Assembly: GCF_014201335.1 (NCBI RefSeq)
Contig: NZ_JACHEB010000004.1
Location: 310,001 to 374,000, forward strand
DNA from: Tunturiibacter gelidiferens
GTDB lineage: Bacteria > Acidobacteriota > Terriglobia > Terriglobales > Acidobacteriaceae
Direction of reading: 5' to 3'
Length of the DNA stretch: 64,000 nt
Positions 25,694 through 34,129 of the stretch are shown piece by piece. The notes beneath the pieces were generated by a model, which had not been told where the DNA came from, made no database searches, and was given only the letters and a program-made list of their open reading frames with translations. The number at the start of each line of letters is the position of its first letter. Position 1 is the first letter of the stretch. The translations under genes were made by a program, and so were the position numbers.

Positions 25694-26449
25694 TCATGGT
25701 TGGTATGAGTGATACGGCTGGCCTGGTTCGGCGATTCGTTTGGAGGCGAGCCAGGCAACAATGTCGGTGATCTGCTGGTCGGTGAGGGGCTGCGTGGTGA
25801 CTGAGCGCCAGTCGGGCATGCCTTCGTCAGGACGGCCAGCGATGGTGATGCTGCGAAGATCCTGATTGCTAATGAGAGCGAGGTAGGACGGATTGACGAT
25901 GGAGCCCAGTTTACCGGCGCCGGTTTTGAGATCGCCCGTGGAGCCTTCTCCGTCTGCTCCGTGGCAACGTGCGCAAGCTGCTGTGTAGGCTTGCTGACCG
26001 TGGTCGGCGTTAGGGGATAACGTGGCTGAGTAGGGCGGAGGATTTGCTCCGGCGAGAAGGTCTGGTGTGCCCCATTGCTGGAGGAGGCCTTGGGCGATGA
26101 TGGAGACCTGGCGATCGGTTAGGGAACCGCCGGAGCTTTTGGCGAAGGCGGGCATCAGGCCACCGGGGACACCCTTTGCGGCGGTCTGTTGTATGGTCTG
26201 CTCTCCGGCAATCGCGAGGTAGACGGGGTTGGCGAGAGAGATGGCTGAGCCATTTTTGCCGTTGGCTCCATGGCAGGCCGCGCAGTTCTCTTTATAGAGA
26301 GTGGGGAAGTCGAGAACCTCGTCGGGACGAATGACTTCGGGGCCGGGTCCGGGGCGACCGTGGATGCGACTGCAGCCGATGGTCGCAATACAGGCAGCCG
26401 ATAGCATGAGGGTGCCGAACACTGCGAGTCTGTGAGGGGCTGATCTCAT
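25694..26449 (-). CDS. Dihaem cytochrome c lipoprotein (251 aa)
   Basis: Two haem-binding motifs are clear: CAACHGANG and CARCHGADGEG, each with its own cytochrome c domain and a following Met-containing loop (GGLMPAF and DEGMPDW). The N-terminus ends in a lipobox-like ACIATIGC, so the protein is probably anchored to the outer face of the membrane by lipid. I choose the ATG at 26449; a longer frame to 26491 would overlap the gene upstream. Its place between the bc complex and oxidase genes suggests that it shuttles electrons between them. Confidence 0.85.
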   Translation of the reverse strand: MRSAPHRLAVFGTLMLSAACIATIGCSRIHGRPGPGPEVIRPDEVLDFPTLYKENCAACHGANGKNGSAISLANPVYLAIAGEQTIQQTAAKGVPGGLMPAFAKSSGGSLTDRQVSIIAQGLLQQWGTPDLLAGANPPPYSATLSPNADHGQQAYTAACARCHGADGEGSTGDLKTGAGKLGSIVNPSYLALISNQDLRSITIAGRPDEGMPDWRSVTTQPLTDQQITDIVAWLASKRIAEPGQPYHSYQP

Positions 26450-26459
26450 TTGTTTTCGC

Positions 26460-27320
26460 TCATAGGTCTTCGTCTTTCGTGAGAGGTACATCGCTGTGAA
26501 GTCCGGCGCGAACGGCGAACGGCAGAGCTCGAAACTGCGGAGTGCGGACCTTGACCTGCAGGTTTACGATGAAGCCGCAGACAAGGCCGAAGGCGATCTG
26601 TGAGATGACAAACCACAGCCAGTTAATGCGGGCGTTGAGGACAGGGCTGATGATTCCGAGTGCCGAGTAGAGGATGCCAGTCCAGAGTAACGGAGCGACG
26701 AAGCCGGCGGTGAGGATTGGCTTTCTCGGGAACATCGGCAGCATGGCTCCGTAGAGGAGACCGATGAGGACCGAGGTGAAGGCGTGAATGCCGGTGGCCG
26801 CGAGGAGCCCTTCGAGATGAAACTGGCAGAGGAAGGCGGTGCTGGCAGATGCCCAGCTGACGAAGCCACCCGCCGCCAGGAGATTTACTGCGTACCAGAT
26901 GCTGTGATATTTGAGGAGGCCGAAGAGGGCAGCGGGAACGATCATTGCTAAGCCGCCGACGATGCCGCCCTTGATGCCGGAGACGACGCTGAAGGTTTCA
27001 ACTGGAAGGATCTGGCGATGCTCAGCGCTGACGGGGAGCTGCTCGCGGGTGGTGCGGGTGCTCGAGATCTTCATGACGCCGGTCTGAACGGGGACGGCGA
27101 CGTGAAGTTCGTGCGGGAATATGTCGAAGAACCATCCGACGATTGCCCGGAGTGTAAGGAGCAGTCCTAGCAAGCTGATCACCCAGTGTGTGACCATGCC
27201 GGTGATTAGCAAGGCGAGACCGAGCGCGAGCACCAAGGGCCAGGGTGTCGGAGCCGGGAGGATGACGGTGTCGGATCGGTGCTCGTGTTCGTGGCCTTGC
27301 GTGGACTGTCCTTCCTGCAT
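26460..27320 (-). CDS. Multi-pass membrane protein of the oxidase operon (286 aa)
   Basis: GGAGGAGC precedes the ATG. The protein begins with a His-rich acidic stretch (QGHEHEHRSD), has two helices near the N-terminus, a loop with LPVSAEHRQILPVETFSVV, and about five more membrane helices. It contains no haem- or copper-binding motif of known oxidase subunits. The place after subunit III suggests a lineage-specific small subunit or assembly factor; a subunit IV role is possible but unproved. Such proteins are seen in acidobacterial cox clusters. Confidence 0.65.
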   Translation of the reverse strand: MQEGQSTQGHEHEHRSDTVILPAPTPWPLVLALGLALLITGMVTHWVISLLGLLLTLRAIVGWFFDIFPHELHVAVPVQTGVMKISSTRTTREQLPVSAEHRQILPVETFSVVSGIKGGIVGGLAMIVPAALFGLLKYHSIWYAVNLLAAGGFVSWASASTAFLCQFHLEGLLAATGIHAFTSVLIGLLYGAMLPMFPRKPILTAGFVAPLLWTGILYSALGIISPVLNARINWLWFVISQIAFGLVCGFIVNLQVKVRTPQFRALPFAVRAGLHSDVPLTKDEDL

Positions 27321-27341
27321 CGTGCTCCTCCTTTGCTGAAG

Positions 27342-27953
27342 TTATCTGCCCAAAACGTAGACGACGAGAAATACGACGACCCAGACAGCGTCGACGAAGT
27401 GCCAGTAGAGGGAGAGAACTTCGAGTTTTTCCGAATGCTCTTCCTTGACGCGACCTGCAAGAGAAAATGCGAGAGTGAGAGAGAGCATGATAAGGCCAAC
27501 TACTACGTGAGTCGCGTGAAGGCCGACCAGAGAGTAATAGGTCGTGCCGAAGAGGTTGGTCTTGATGGTAAGGCCTTCGTCGTGAATGAGGTGATACCAC
27601 TCTTTGGCGGTGGTGGCCAGAAAGATGGTTCCCAGCAGAACGGTGATCGCGAGATGGAGCGTGGTGGCGCGGTAGTTCTCTTTGCGCAGAGAGCTGACGG
27701 CAAGGTGAACGAAGATACTGCTCGAGAGCAGACAGATGGTGCCGAAGATGGGAAGCTCGAGTACCTGGGCGGGGGTTGGGCCGCTGAGGCTCTTGCCGAT
27801 GTAGTAGATGTAGGCGACGACAAAGATGATGAAGATCGCGGACTCGGCGATGATCAGGCAGGCCATGCCAACGTTGCCGCGATAAGGCAGCTTCCACGGA
27901 GTTTCGACGGGTCCATCGATTGGGATTCTGCTTGCTGTCGTGATGGTTGTCAT
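27342..27953 (-). CDS. ctaE: Cytochrome c oxidase subunit III
   Basis: This 203-residue protein has five membrane helices and subunit III signatures: GMACLIIAESAIFIIFVVAY, FGTTYYSLVGLHATHVVVGL and YWHFVDAVWVVVFLVVYVLG near the C-terminus. Subunit III stabilises the catalytic subunit and assists proton uptake. The ATG follows the TAA of subunit I directly, so the two are translationally coupled. Confidence 0.95.
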   Translation of the reverse strand: MTTITTASRIPIDGPVETPWKLPYRGNVGMACLIIAESAIFIIFVVAYIYYIGKSLSGPTPAQVLELPIFGTICLLSSSIFVHLAVSSLRKENYRATTLHLAITVLLGTIFLATTAKEWYHLIHDEGLTIKTNLFGTTYYSLVGLHATHVVVGLIMLSLTLAFSLAGRVKEEHSEKLEVLSLYWHFVDAVWVVVFLVVYVLGR

Positions 27954-29636
27954 TTATTCGTAGTCCGTGTCTGGATCTTCAGGGTGCTTCAGATCCCATA
28001 GTGGCCGGCGGCTGTTGACGGTGGGCTCGATGGCGAAGTTGTAGGACGGCGGTGGAGAAGGTACGGACCATTCCAGCGTCCAGGCATCCCACGGATCGTG
28101 GCCGGCCTCTTTGCCTTTGTAGTAGGAGCGGATCATGTTGTAGACCAAAATCAGGGTGCCTACGGACTGGAAGATCGCTCCGATACCGACGATTAGGTTC
28201 AAGGTGTTCCAGCCGCGTCCATCTTCGTAGGTGTAGATACGCCGCGGCATGCCGAGGATGCCGGGGATGTGCATGAAGTCGAAGGTGAGATGGAAGCCGA
28301 TGAGGAAGAGCCAGAAGTGCCACTTGCCGAGCGTTTCGTCCATCATCTTGCCGGTGACCTTGGGGTACCAATAGTAAAAGGCGCCGAAGAGAGAGAAGAC
28401 GATTGCTCCCACCAGAACATAGTGGAAGTGAGCGACGACAAAGTAGGACGCGCTGAGCTGCCAGTTGAAGGGAGCTGCTGCGAGCATGATGCCGGTAAGA
28501 CCAGCGATGAGGAATTGGAAGAGAAAACCGACCATGAACATCATAGGGACGGCGAAGATAATCTTGCCGCCCCATATAGTCGCTAGCCAATTGAAGATTT
28601 TGATCCCAGTTGGCACCGAGATGACCATGGTTGCGAAGACGAAGAAGGTGTTGCCGGCTGGACCGAGGCCCGCGGTGAACATATGGTGCGCCCACACGCT
28701 GAGGCTGATGAACCCGATCGCAACTGATGCCGCAACCATGGCGGGATATCCGAACATGGCTTTGCGGGAGAAGACGGGAATGATCTCGTTGGCGAAGGCG
28801 AAGGCTGGAAGGACGAGTACGTAGACCTCGGGGTGGCCGAAGATCCAGAAGAAGTGCATCCATAAGATGGCCGAGCCGCCGGCCTGGGTATCGAAGAAAT
28901 GTGCGCCGAGGTAGCGATCGAAGGTGAGCATGATCTGCGCGGCGGTGAGCGGGCTGACGGCAACGAAGACGAGGCCGGACATGACGAGATAGAGCCAGGG
29001 GAGCAGAGGCATGCGGCTCATCTTCATGCCCTTGCAGCGCATGCAGAGGATTGTGGTGACGATGTTGAGCGCGGTGCCGATGCTTCCTATGCCGCTGAGA
29101 AAGACGGCGAGGGTCCAGTAGTCGGTGCTGTGGCCGGGTGAGAAGACCTTTGAGGTGAGAGGAGCGTAGGCGAACCACCCGACATCAGGCGCAGAACCTG
29201 CGGCGTAGAGTCCGCTGCCGCCGATGTAGCTAAAGTAGAGAAGGAAGCCAGCGAAGGCGGAGACCCAGAAGCTGAAGGCGTTCAGCCGCGGGAAGGCCAT
29301 GTCGCGCGCGCCGATCATGAGGGGGACGAGATAGTTTCCCATGCCGAAGAGGATCGGCATTCCCATGAAGAAGACCATGGTGGTGCCGTGCATGGTGAAG
29401 AGCTGATTGAAGACCTGAGGCGATACAAAGTGATTGTTGGGAATGGCGAGCTGAATCCGCATCAGGACCGCTTCGAAGCCACCGATGACCAGAAATAGGA
29501 GCGCGTAGCAGATGTACATCAGCCCGATTTTTTTGTGATCGACGGTCGTCAGCCACTCGTAGATGACATTGAGGGGCGGCTTACCCTGGGTCTCCAGTGT
29601 CTCGTCGACTGCTTCCAATACAGGAGTTGTGGTCAT
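27954..29636 (-). CDS. ctaD: Cytochrome c oxidase subunit I (haem-copper oxidase, type A)
   Basis: The protein has the 12-helix core with all key motifs: FGHPEVYVLVLPAF gives the Cu-B His, its cross-linked Tyr and the D-channel Glu typical of A1 enzymes; VWAHHMFTAGLG gives two further Cu-B His residues; YFVVAHFHYVLVG gives the haem ligands; and TIWGGKIIFAVPMMF contains the K-channel Lys. It reduces oxygen to water and pumps protons. Length of 560 residues is normal. It is the second gene of the operon, 24 bases after subunit II. Confidence 0.97.
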   Translation of the reverse strand: MTTTPVLEAVDETLETQGKPPLNVIYEWLTTVDHKKIGLMYICYALLFLVIGGFEAVLMRIQLAIPNNHFVSPQVFNQLFTMHGTTMVFFMGMPILFGMGNYLVPLMIGARDMAFPRLNAFSFWVSAFAGFLLYFSYIGGSGLYAAGSAPDVGWFAYAPLTSKVFSPGHSTDYWTLAVFLSGIGSIGTALNIVTTILCMRCKGMKMSRMPLLPWLYLVMSGLVFVAVSPLTAAQIMLTFDRYLGAHFFDTQAGGSAILWMHFFWIFGHPEVYVLVLPAFAFANEIIPVFSRKAMFGYPAMVAASVAIGFISLSVWAHHMFTAGLGPAGNTFFVFATMVISVPTGIKIFNWLATIWGGKIIFAVPMMFMVGFLFQFLIAGLTGIMLAAAPFNWQLSASYFVVAHFHYVLVGAIVFSLFGAFYYWYPKVTGKMMDETLGKWHFWLFLIGFHLTFDFMHIPGILGMPRRIYTYEDGRGWNTLNLIVGIGAIFQSVGTLILVYNMIRSYYKGKEAGHDPWDAWTLEWSVPSPPPSYNFAIEPTVNSRRPLWDLKHPEDPDTDYE

Positions 29637-29660
29637 ACTTCGCTTCTTTCCGGTAATGGG

Positions 29661-30773
29661 TTAGTGAAGCTGAGTGAGATAAGCGGTGATGACGTCGAGA
29701 TCGTGATCGTTCAAATGCATTGCCGGCATCAACGAACCGGGTTTCAGGGTGTTTGGATCGTTGACCCACTTCCTAAGATTTTCGGGGGTGTTCTGGATCG
29801 GTCCGGAGGCGATGGTGTCGCGGCTGGCAAGGTGAGTCAGGTCAGGTCCGAAGCGGCCGGTGGCGACTGTTCCTTTGATGGCGTGGCAGTTGATGCATGC
29901 GTTCTTCATGAAGACGGTCTGGCCCTCTGCTGCAGCGGCGTTTCCAGGGAAGTCCTGTACCGCGGGCTTCTTCTGCTGCTCGATCCAGGTGGCGAAGTCT
30001 TGTGGGGTTTGCGCGTAGACACGGAGGAGCATCTTTGCGTGCTGGGTTCCGCAGTATTGCGCACACTGGCCAAGATAGAGGCCTGTGGCCTGGGGATCGA
30101 TCCACATGGTGTTGACGCGATTTGGAATCAGGTCCATTTTGCCAGCGAGACGAGGCACCCAGAAGCTGTGGGAGACGTCGGCTGAGGACATCGTCAGATA
30201 AGTTGGCGTTGGCGATGATGGATCGCTGATGGGAACGTGCAGCTCGTTGGCTGTGACGACGCCGAGTTTGGGGTAGTTATATTCCCACCAGAATTGATGG
30301 CCGATGGCGGTTACGTCCATCGCGCTTGGAGGCTTGGGAATTGCCTCGGTGACAAGGATGACGCGCGTGGTGGTGAGAAAGAGCGTTACCACAATGAGAA
30401 TCGGGATGACGGTCCAGGAGAGTTCGATCTGATTGCTGCCGTAGATTTGAGCGGGTTCCCGATTGGAGTCAGTCGGCCGATGCCGGAAGCGGATGAGGGC
30501 ATAGAGCAACAAGCCAGCGACGATGAGAAAGATGACCAGTGTGACGGAAAGGACCAAGATCGAAAGGCCGAAGGCTGTATGCGCAGGAGTGCCGGCTGGG
30601 TCAAAGATGTTCGTGGGAGATTGTGCGGAAGCCGTGCCCGCAATCAAAGACATGACCGCACTGCGCCAGATACGTGCAGACCTTGAGTTGGTTCTGCTGA
30701 TGTCTGCGGGCGAACGTCTGGTGGAAAGAGACACGGCAGTAAGACCTCTATACGCAACAGGTTGGAGGAGCAT
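29661..30773 (-). CDS. ctaC: Cytochrome c oxidase subunit II with fused cytochrome c
   Basis: The sequence shows a signal peptide (about residues 30-52 of the frame), two membrane helices, and the CuA domain with QFWWEYNYPKLGVVTANELH and YLGQCAQYCGTQHAKM, which carry the two Cys, His and Met ligands. A C-terminal cytochrome c with CINCHAIKG makes it a caa3-type subunit. It accepts electrons from the dihaem cytochrome or the cytochrome b-c fusion. The start is not certain: the ATG at 30773 and a TTG at 30785 both lack a good ribosome binding site. It is the first gene of the operon. Confidence 0.93.
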   Translation of the reverse strand: MLLQPVAYRGLTAVSLSTRRSPADISRTNSRSARIWRSAVMSLIAGTASAQSPTNIFDPAGTPAHTAFGLSILVLSVTLVIFLIVAGLLLYALIRFRHRPTDSNREPAQIYGSNQIELSWTVIPILIVVTLFLTTTRVILVTEAIPKPPSAMDVTAIGHQFWWEYNYPKLGVVTANELHVPISDPSSPTPTYLTMSSADVSHSFWVPRLAGKMDLIPNRVNTMWIDPQATGLYLGQCAQYCGTQHAKMLLRVYAQTPQDFATWIEQQKKPAVQDFPGNAAAAEGQTVFMKNACINCHAIKGTVATGRFGPDLTHLASRDTIASGPIQNTPENLRKWVNDPNTLKPGSLMPAMHLNDHDLDVITAYLTQLH

Positions 30774-30922
30774 AACTAAAGCCAAGGGTCTGAAATGATA
30801 TTAAACCAATCGGGTCGATATTGATCAGAACCAGCGAACATTTTGTTTTGTTTATTACTTTCACCGCGTTAGATGGGGGAGGCCCCAAAATGGCGGCAGC
30901 TTTATAAAAGAAATTTTGGAGG

Positions 30923-31990
30923 TCATTCGCCGTCCTCGAACAGGGGCGGTTGGAGGCTTTCCGCGTCTCGAAAGTTACTGAGGCCGACCCCAACTAAACG
31001 AAAGCGCTGGGCGGGTTCGAGGGTGATGCGCTCTCTCAGTAGTAGAGCAATTGCGGTGAGTTCTTCGCATGACCCGGGGGGGATCGAGGGGGTGAGGCTG
31101 CGCGTGAGAATGATGAAGGCGCTCGTCTTCAGCTTCAGAACCACGGTGCGTGCGACGCGGGTGTCTTTGCGGGAGGCCGTCCATACCTTTCCAGCGAGGC
31201 GGCGGATCAACTCCTCGGTCTCTGAGAGCAGGATGTCGCGTTCAAAGGTATCTTCGGCGGAGATGGATTTGGTGGGCCTGTCGGGAACTACCTTGTTGTG
31301 ATCGATACCGCGAGCGAGCTCGTAGAGGCGCATTCCGTAACGGCCAAACTGCGCTTCGAGGTGAGTTAGCTCGAGGGCTTGCAGATCAGCGATTGTTTGA
31401 ACGCCGATCTGTTTTAGCCGGCTTTCGGTGACCTTTCCTACGCCGGGAATGCGTGCGACAGGGAGTGGAGGAAGGAAGGTTTGGACGTCATCGGGTTGAA
31501 TGACGAAGAGACCGTTCGGTTTGCGCCAGTCAGAGGCGATCTTGGCGAGGAATTTGTTTTGTGCTACTCCTGCGGACGCGGTCAGGTTTAGTTCGTCGCG
31601 AATCTGCTGCCGGATGGTGATGGCGACTCGCGTAGCCGTGGGCAGGCCGGTTTTGTTTTCGGTGACGTCAAGATAGGCTTCGTCGAGCGAGAGCGGCTCA
31701 ATCAGATCGGTGTGTCGTTGGAAGATCTCTCGGACTGCTCGGGAGACGGCGCGGTAGCGGGTGAAGTCTGGAGGCACGAAGATCGCTTCGGGACACAGCC
31801 GTTCGGCGCGGGTGGCCGGCATTGCAGAGTGCACACCGAAGCGTCGCGCCTCGTAGGAGGCAGCACAAACCACGGAGCGGTTGCCGCGCCATGCGACGAC
31901 GACCGGTCGTCCGCGCAGCCCCGGATCATCCCGCTGCTCGACCGAGGCATAGAACGCATCCATATCTACGTGAACGATTTTGCGAACCAT
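30923..31990 (-). CDS. dinB: DNA polymerase IV (Y family)
   Basis: IVHVDMDAFYASVEQRDDP and LSLDEAYLDVTE give the catalytic Asp and Glu residues, and YEARRFGVHSAMPATRAERL is the fingers motif of Y-family polymerases. The helix-hairpin-helix LPVARIPGVGKVTESRLKQ and the C-terminal little-finger domain follow. The enzyme copies damaged DNA. Length of 355 residues is normal. No beta-clamp binding motif is obvious at the C-terminus. It is transcribed in the same direction as the respiratory operon but with 150 bases between them, so it is probably a separate unit. Confidence 0.95.
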   Translation of the reverse strand: MVRKIVHVDMDAFYASVEQRDDPGLRGRPVVVAWRGNRSVVCAASYEARRFGVHSAMPATRAERLCPEAIFVPPDFTRYRAVSRAVREIFQRHTDLIEPLSLDEAYLDVTENKTGLPTATRVAITIRQQIRDELNLTASAGVAQNKFLAKIASDWRKPNGLFVIQPDDVQTFLPPLPVARIPGVGKVTESRLKQIGVQTIADLQALELTHLEAQFGRYGMRLYELARGIDHNKVVPDRPTKSISAEDTFERDILLSETEELIRRLAGKVWTASRKDTRVARTVVLKLKTSAFIILTRSLTPSIPPGSCEELTAIALLLRERITLEPAQRFRLVGVGLSNFRDAESLQPPLFEDGE

Positions 31991-32075
31991 GATCCAGCCC
32001 CAATGATAGGCCCAGGGGTTGATCTCGAAGAGCGCGGACCACGGACGAGTGAAAGTCTGGGCTGATTTTTTTGCG

Positions 32076-32081
32076 TATAAT
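32076..32081 (+). promoter_or_regulatory. -10 box of the tRNA-Gly promoter
   Basis: A perfect TATAAT, preceded by TTTTTTGCG, lies 11 bases before the first base of the mature tRNA. A -35 box is not clear. Confidence 0.6.
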
Positions 32082-32091
32082 GAGACTCGAT

Positions 32092-32166
32092 GCGGGAGTA
32101 GTTCAGTGGCAGAACGTCAGCTTCCCAAGCTGAATGTCGCCGGTTCGATCCCGGTCTCCCGCTCCA
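32092..32166 (+). tRNA. tRNA-Gly (anticodon CCC)
   Basis: The cloverleaf is complete: acceptor GCGGGAG / CTCCCGC, anticodon arm TCAGC-TTCCCAA-GCTGA with anticodon CCC, and T-arm CCGG-TTCGATC-CCGG, followed by an encoded CCA. It reads GGG codons. Confidence 0.95.
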
Positions 32167-32181
32167 GAATCTTTGAGACAT

Positions 32182-32220
32182 AGAAAAGGCGTTCAAGCTA
32201 TCTGCTTGAACGCCTTTTCT
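32182..32220 (+). terminator. Strong hairpin terminator after tRNA-Gly
   Basis: A perfect 17-bp stem starts AGAAAAGGCG and ends CGCCTTTTCT, with a TATCT loop. The run of T in the 3' arm suits both the tRNA and the convergent protease gene. Confidence 0.85.
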
Positions 32221-32238
32221 GTTGAAGATGAGTTGAAG

Positions 32239-33852
32239 TTAGCGGCTGGCGGTGTTCTTTTGCGCCAGTTTGGAGTGATCTTCCAGGGTCTGGGCTTCGG
32301 GCAGGAAGGTAACCGCTTTGGCAATCTGGGGATCCCATTCGGCGCGGACCTTGAGGCCTTCCAGTTGTCCGAACTGCGAGGTGAAGAGCTCGCTCTTGAT
32401 GCTCTGCTTGATCCAGTCGCTGACGCCGGCGATGTCCGAGTCGGTGTAATCGATCTGGTTGTCCTTCAGGAAGGCTTTGAACTGCTGCATGACCGCGTCG
32501 TCAACCTGGAAGTCCTTGGTGACGGTGTGGCTGGCCAGGTAGTGCTTACTGAAGTTGAAGAAGGCGTATTTGATGAGGAGACTGTCCTGAAAGTGGTTGG
32601 ACTTGAGGTTGTCGATCTTCTCGTCGGGGGTGATGCCACCGCCGCCGTAGACGGTGCGACCGGAATCGGTTAGTTTGACCTCGAGATTGCTCTTGTCCTT
32701 GGCCTTGGCGGAGTCATCGCGCACGTAGTAGTAGTCGTAGAGCGAGACGTGGTCGTAGTTGCGTTGAATGAGGCGGCCTGAAGGCGTGTAGTAGTGGTAG
32801 GTGGTGAGGGCGAGACCCGTGTTCTCGGTGATCTGAAAGACGGTCTGGACGAGGCCTTTGCCGAAAGTGGTTTCGCCGGCGATGAGGGCGCGGTCGTGAT
32901 CCTGCAGGGCTCCAGAGACGATCTCGGCGGCTGAGGCAGTATTGCGGTTAACCAGAACAACGATGGGGAACTTCGGTCCCTCTTCGCCGCGAGTTGCCCG
33001 ATAGACTTGGTCAGGGAAGGCGCGACCGCGTTGGGAGACGACGATCTGTCCCTTTTGCAGGAATTTGTCGGACATATTGACGGCTTCATTCAGCAGGCCA
33101 CCGGGGTTACCTCGCAGATCGAGGACGAGGCCGTGGATGTCGCCGAACTTATCGAGGGCGTCGCCGACTTCATGGCTGGTGGTTTCGATGAAGCTGGAGA
33201 CGTGGATGTAGCCGACGCCGGGGCTAATCAGGAAGGCGAGATCGACCGAGGGGCGAGGAATTTCGTCGCGAACGAGATCGAAGACCAGGGGACGGGCAGC
33301 GCCTTCGCGAACCATTGTGACCGAGACGTGGGTGCCGCGCGAGCCTTTGAGGAGGGTGGCGACTGCCGCGGAGTCCATGCCTTCAGTCGATTTGCCGTCG
33401 ACAGTGAGGATCTCGTCACCGGGACGAATGCCGGCTTTGTAGGAGGGTGTTCCTTCAAAGGGATAGAGGACGACGATCTTGGTTTTGCCGTTGGGCGTGG
33501 GCTGGGGCTGGATGGTCATGCCGACGCCGTAGTATTTGCCGTGCTGGTCCTCGCGCATCTGAGCGAAGGCTTTGGGGTCGTAAAAGTTCGAGTGGGGGTC
33601 GAGGACGTGGAGCATGCCCGGAATGGCGCCGTCGTAGATGGCCTTGTCGGTCTTGTCGGTATTGAGGGCCTCTGCGTAGTTTTGCTCGACGAGAGAGTAG
33701 ACGTTGGTGAACGAGTGGAGCGAGTCGCGCAGAGTGGACTCATCGCTGGCTGACTGGGCAGCTACCTTCTGGTTGATGAAGGAGCCGATGACGGCGCAGG
33801 TGGCGAGAAAAACGGTAGCGGAGAAGAGTGCGCGGCGGGTGCGGGGAGCCAT
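32239..33852 (-). CDS. C-terminal processing protease, S41 family
   Basis: The protein has an N-terminal signal anchor (LFSATVFLATCAVIGSF), a helical region, a PDZ domain (FEGTPSYKAGIRPGDEILTV) and an S41 catalytic domain. VNRNTASAAEIVSGAL holds the nucleophile Ser, and ETTFGKGLVQTV holds the general-base Lys. It trims C-termini of periplasmic proteins. Length of 537 residues is normal for CtpA-type enzymes of this phylum. It is divergent from the SurA-like gene, which fits a shared envelope-protein role. Confidence 0.92.
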   Translation of the reverse strand: MAPRTRRALFSATVFLATCAVIGSFINQKVAAQSASDESTLRDSLHSFTNVYSLVEQNYAEALNTDKTDKAIYDGAIPGMLHVLDPHSNFYDPKAFAQMREDQHGKYYGVGMTIQPQPTPNGKTKIVVLYPFEGTPSYKAGIRPGDEILTVDGKSTEGMDSAAVATLLKGSRGTHVSVTMVREGAARPLVFDLVRDEIPRPSVDLAFLISPGVGYIHVSSFIETTSHEVGDALDKFGDIHGLVLDLRGNPGGLLNEAVNMSDKFLQKGQIVVSQRGRAFPDQVYRATRGEEGPKFPIVVLVNRNTASAAEIVSGALQDHDRALIAGETTFGKGLVQTVFQITENTGLALTTYHYYTPSGRLIQRNYDHVSLYDYYYVRDDSAKAKDKSNLEVKLTDSGRTVYGGGGITPDEKIDNLKSNHFQDSLLIKYAFFNFSKHYLASHTVTKDFQVDDAVMQQFKAFLKDNQIDYTDSDIAGVSDWIKQSIKSELFTSQFGQLEGLKVRAEWDPQIAKAVTFLPEAQTLEDHSKLAQKNTASR

Positions 33853-34129
33853 GGGCTTGGGTTACCTCAAAAGGTGGAGACGGCGCTGAAAGATGCGCTG
33901 GGACAGACGTCCTATCTTGGACGGAGTATAGCATCTTGGGGTGAGCCTGGGCTGTGCGCGAAAGAGGGATTCGCTTGTTCCGGGCGTGGCAGTTAGAATT
34001 GGGTACGGATACCGTCCAAACCTGAATTGAGTCTAAAAAGTCAGGGCGAACGTGTTGGGCCAAAAGGGTTCTAACCCGGGATGTGGCTGGGATTTTGATG
34101 TTGGGACGTTGATAAAGATACGAGTGACA

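Noticed and set aside
27979-29178. 399-codon minus-strand frame
   Set aside because: It is a shifted shadow of cytochrome oxidase subunit I with Arg/His/Leu-rich content.
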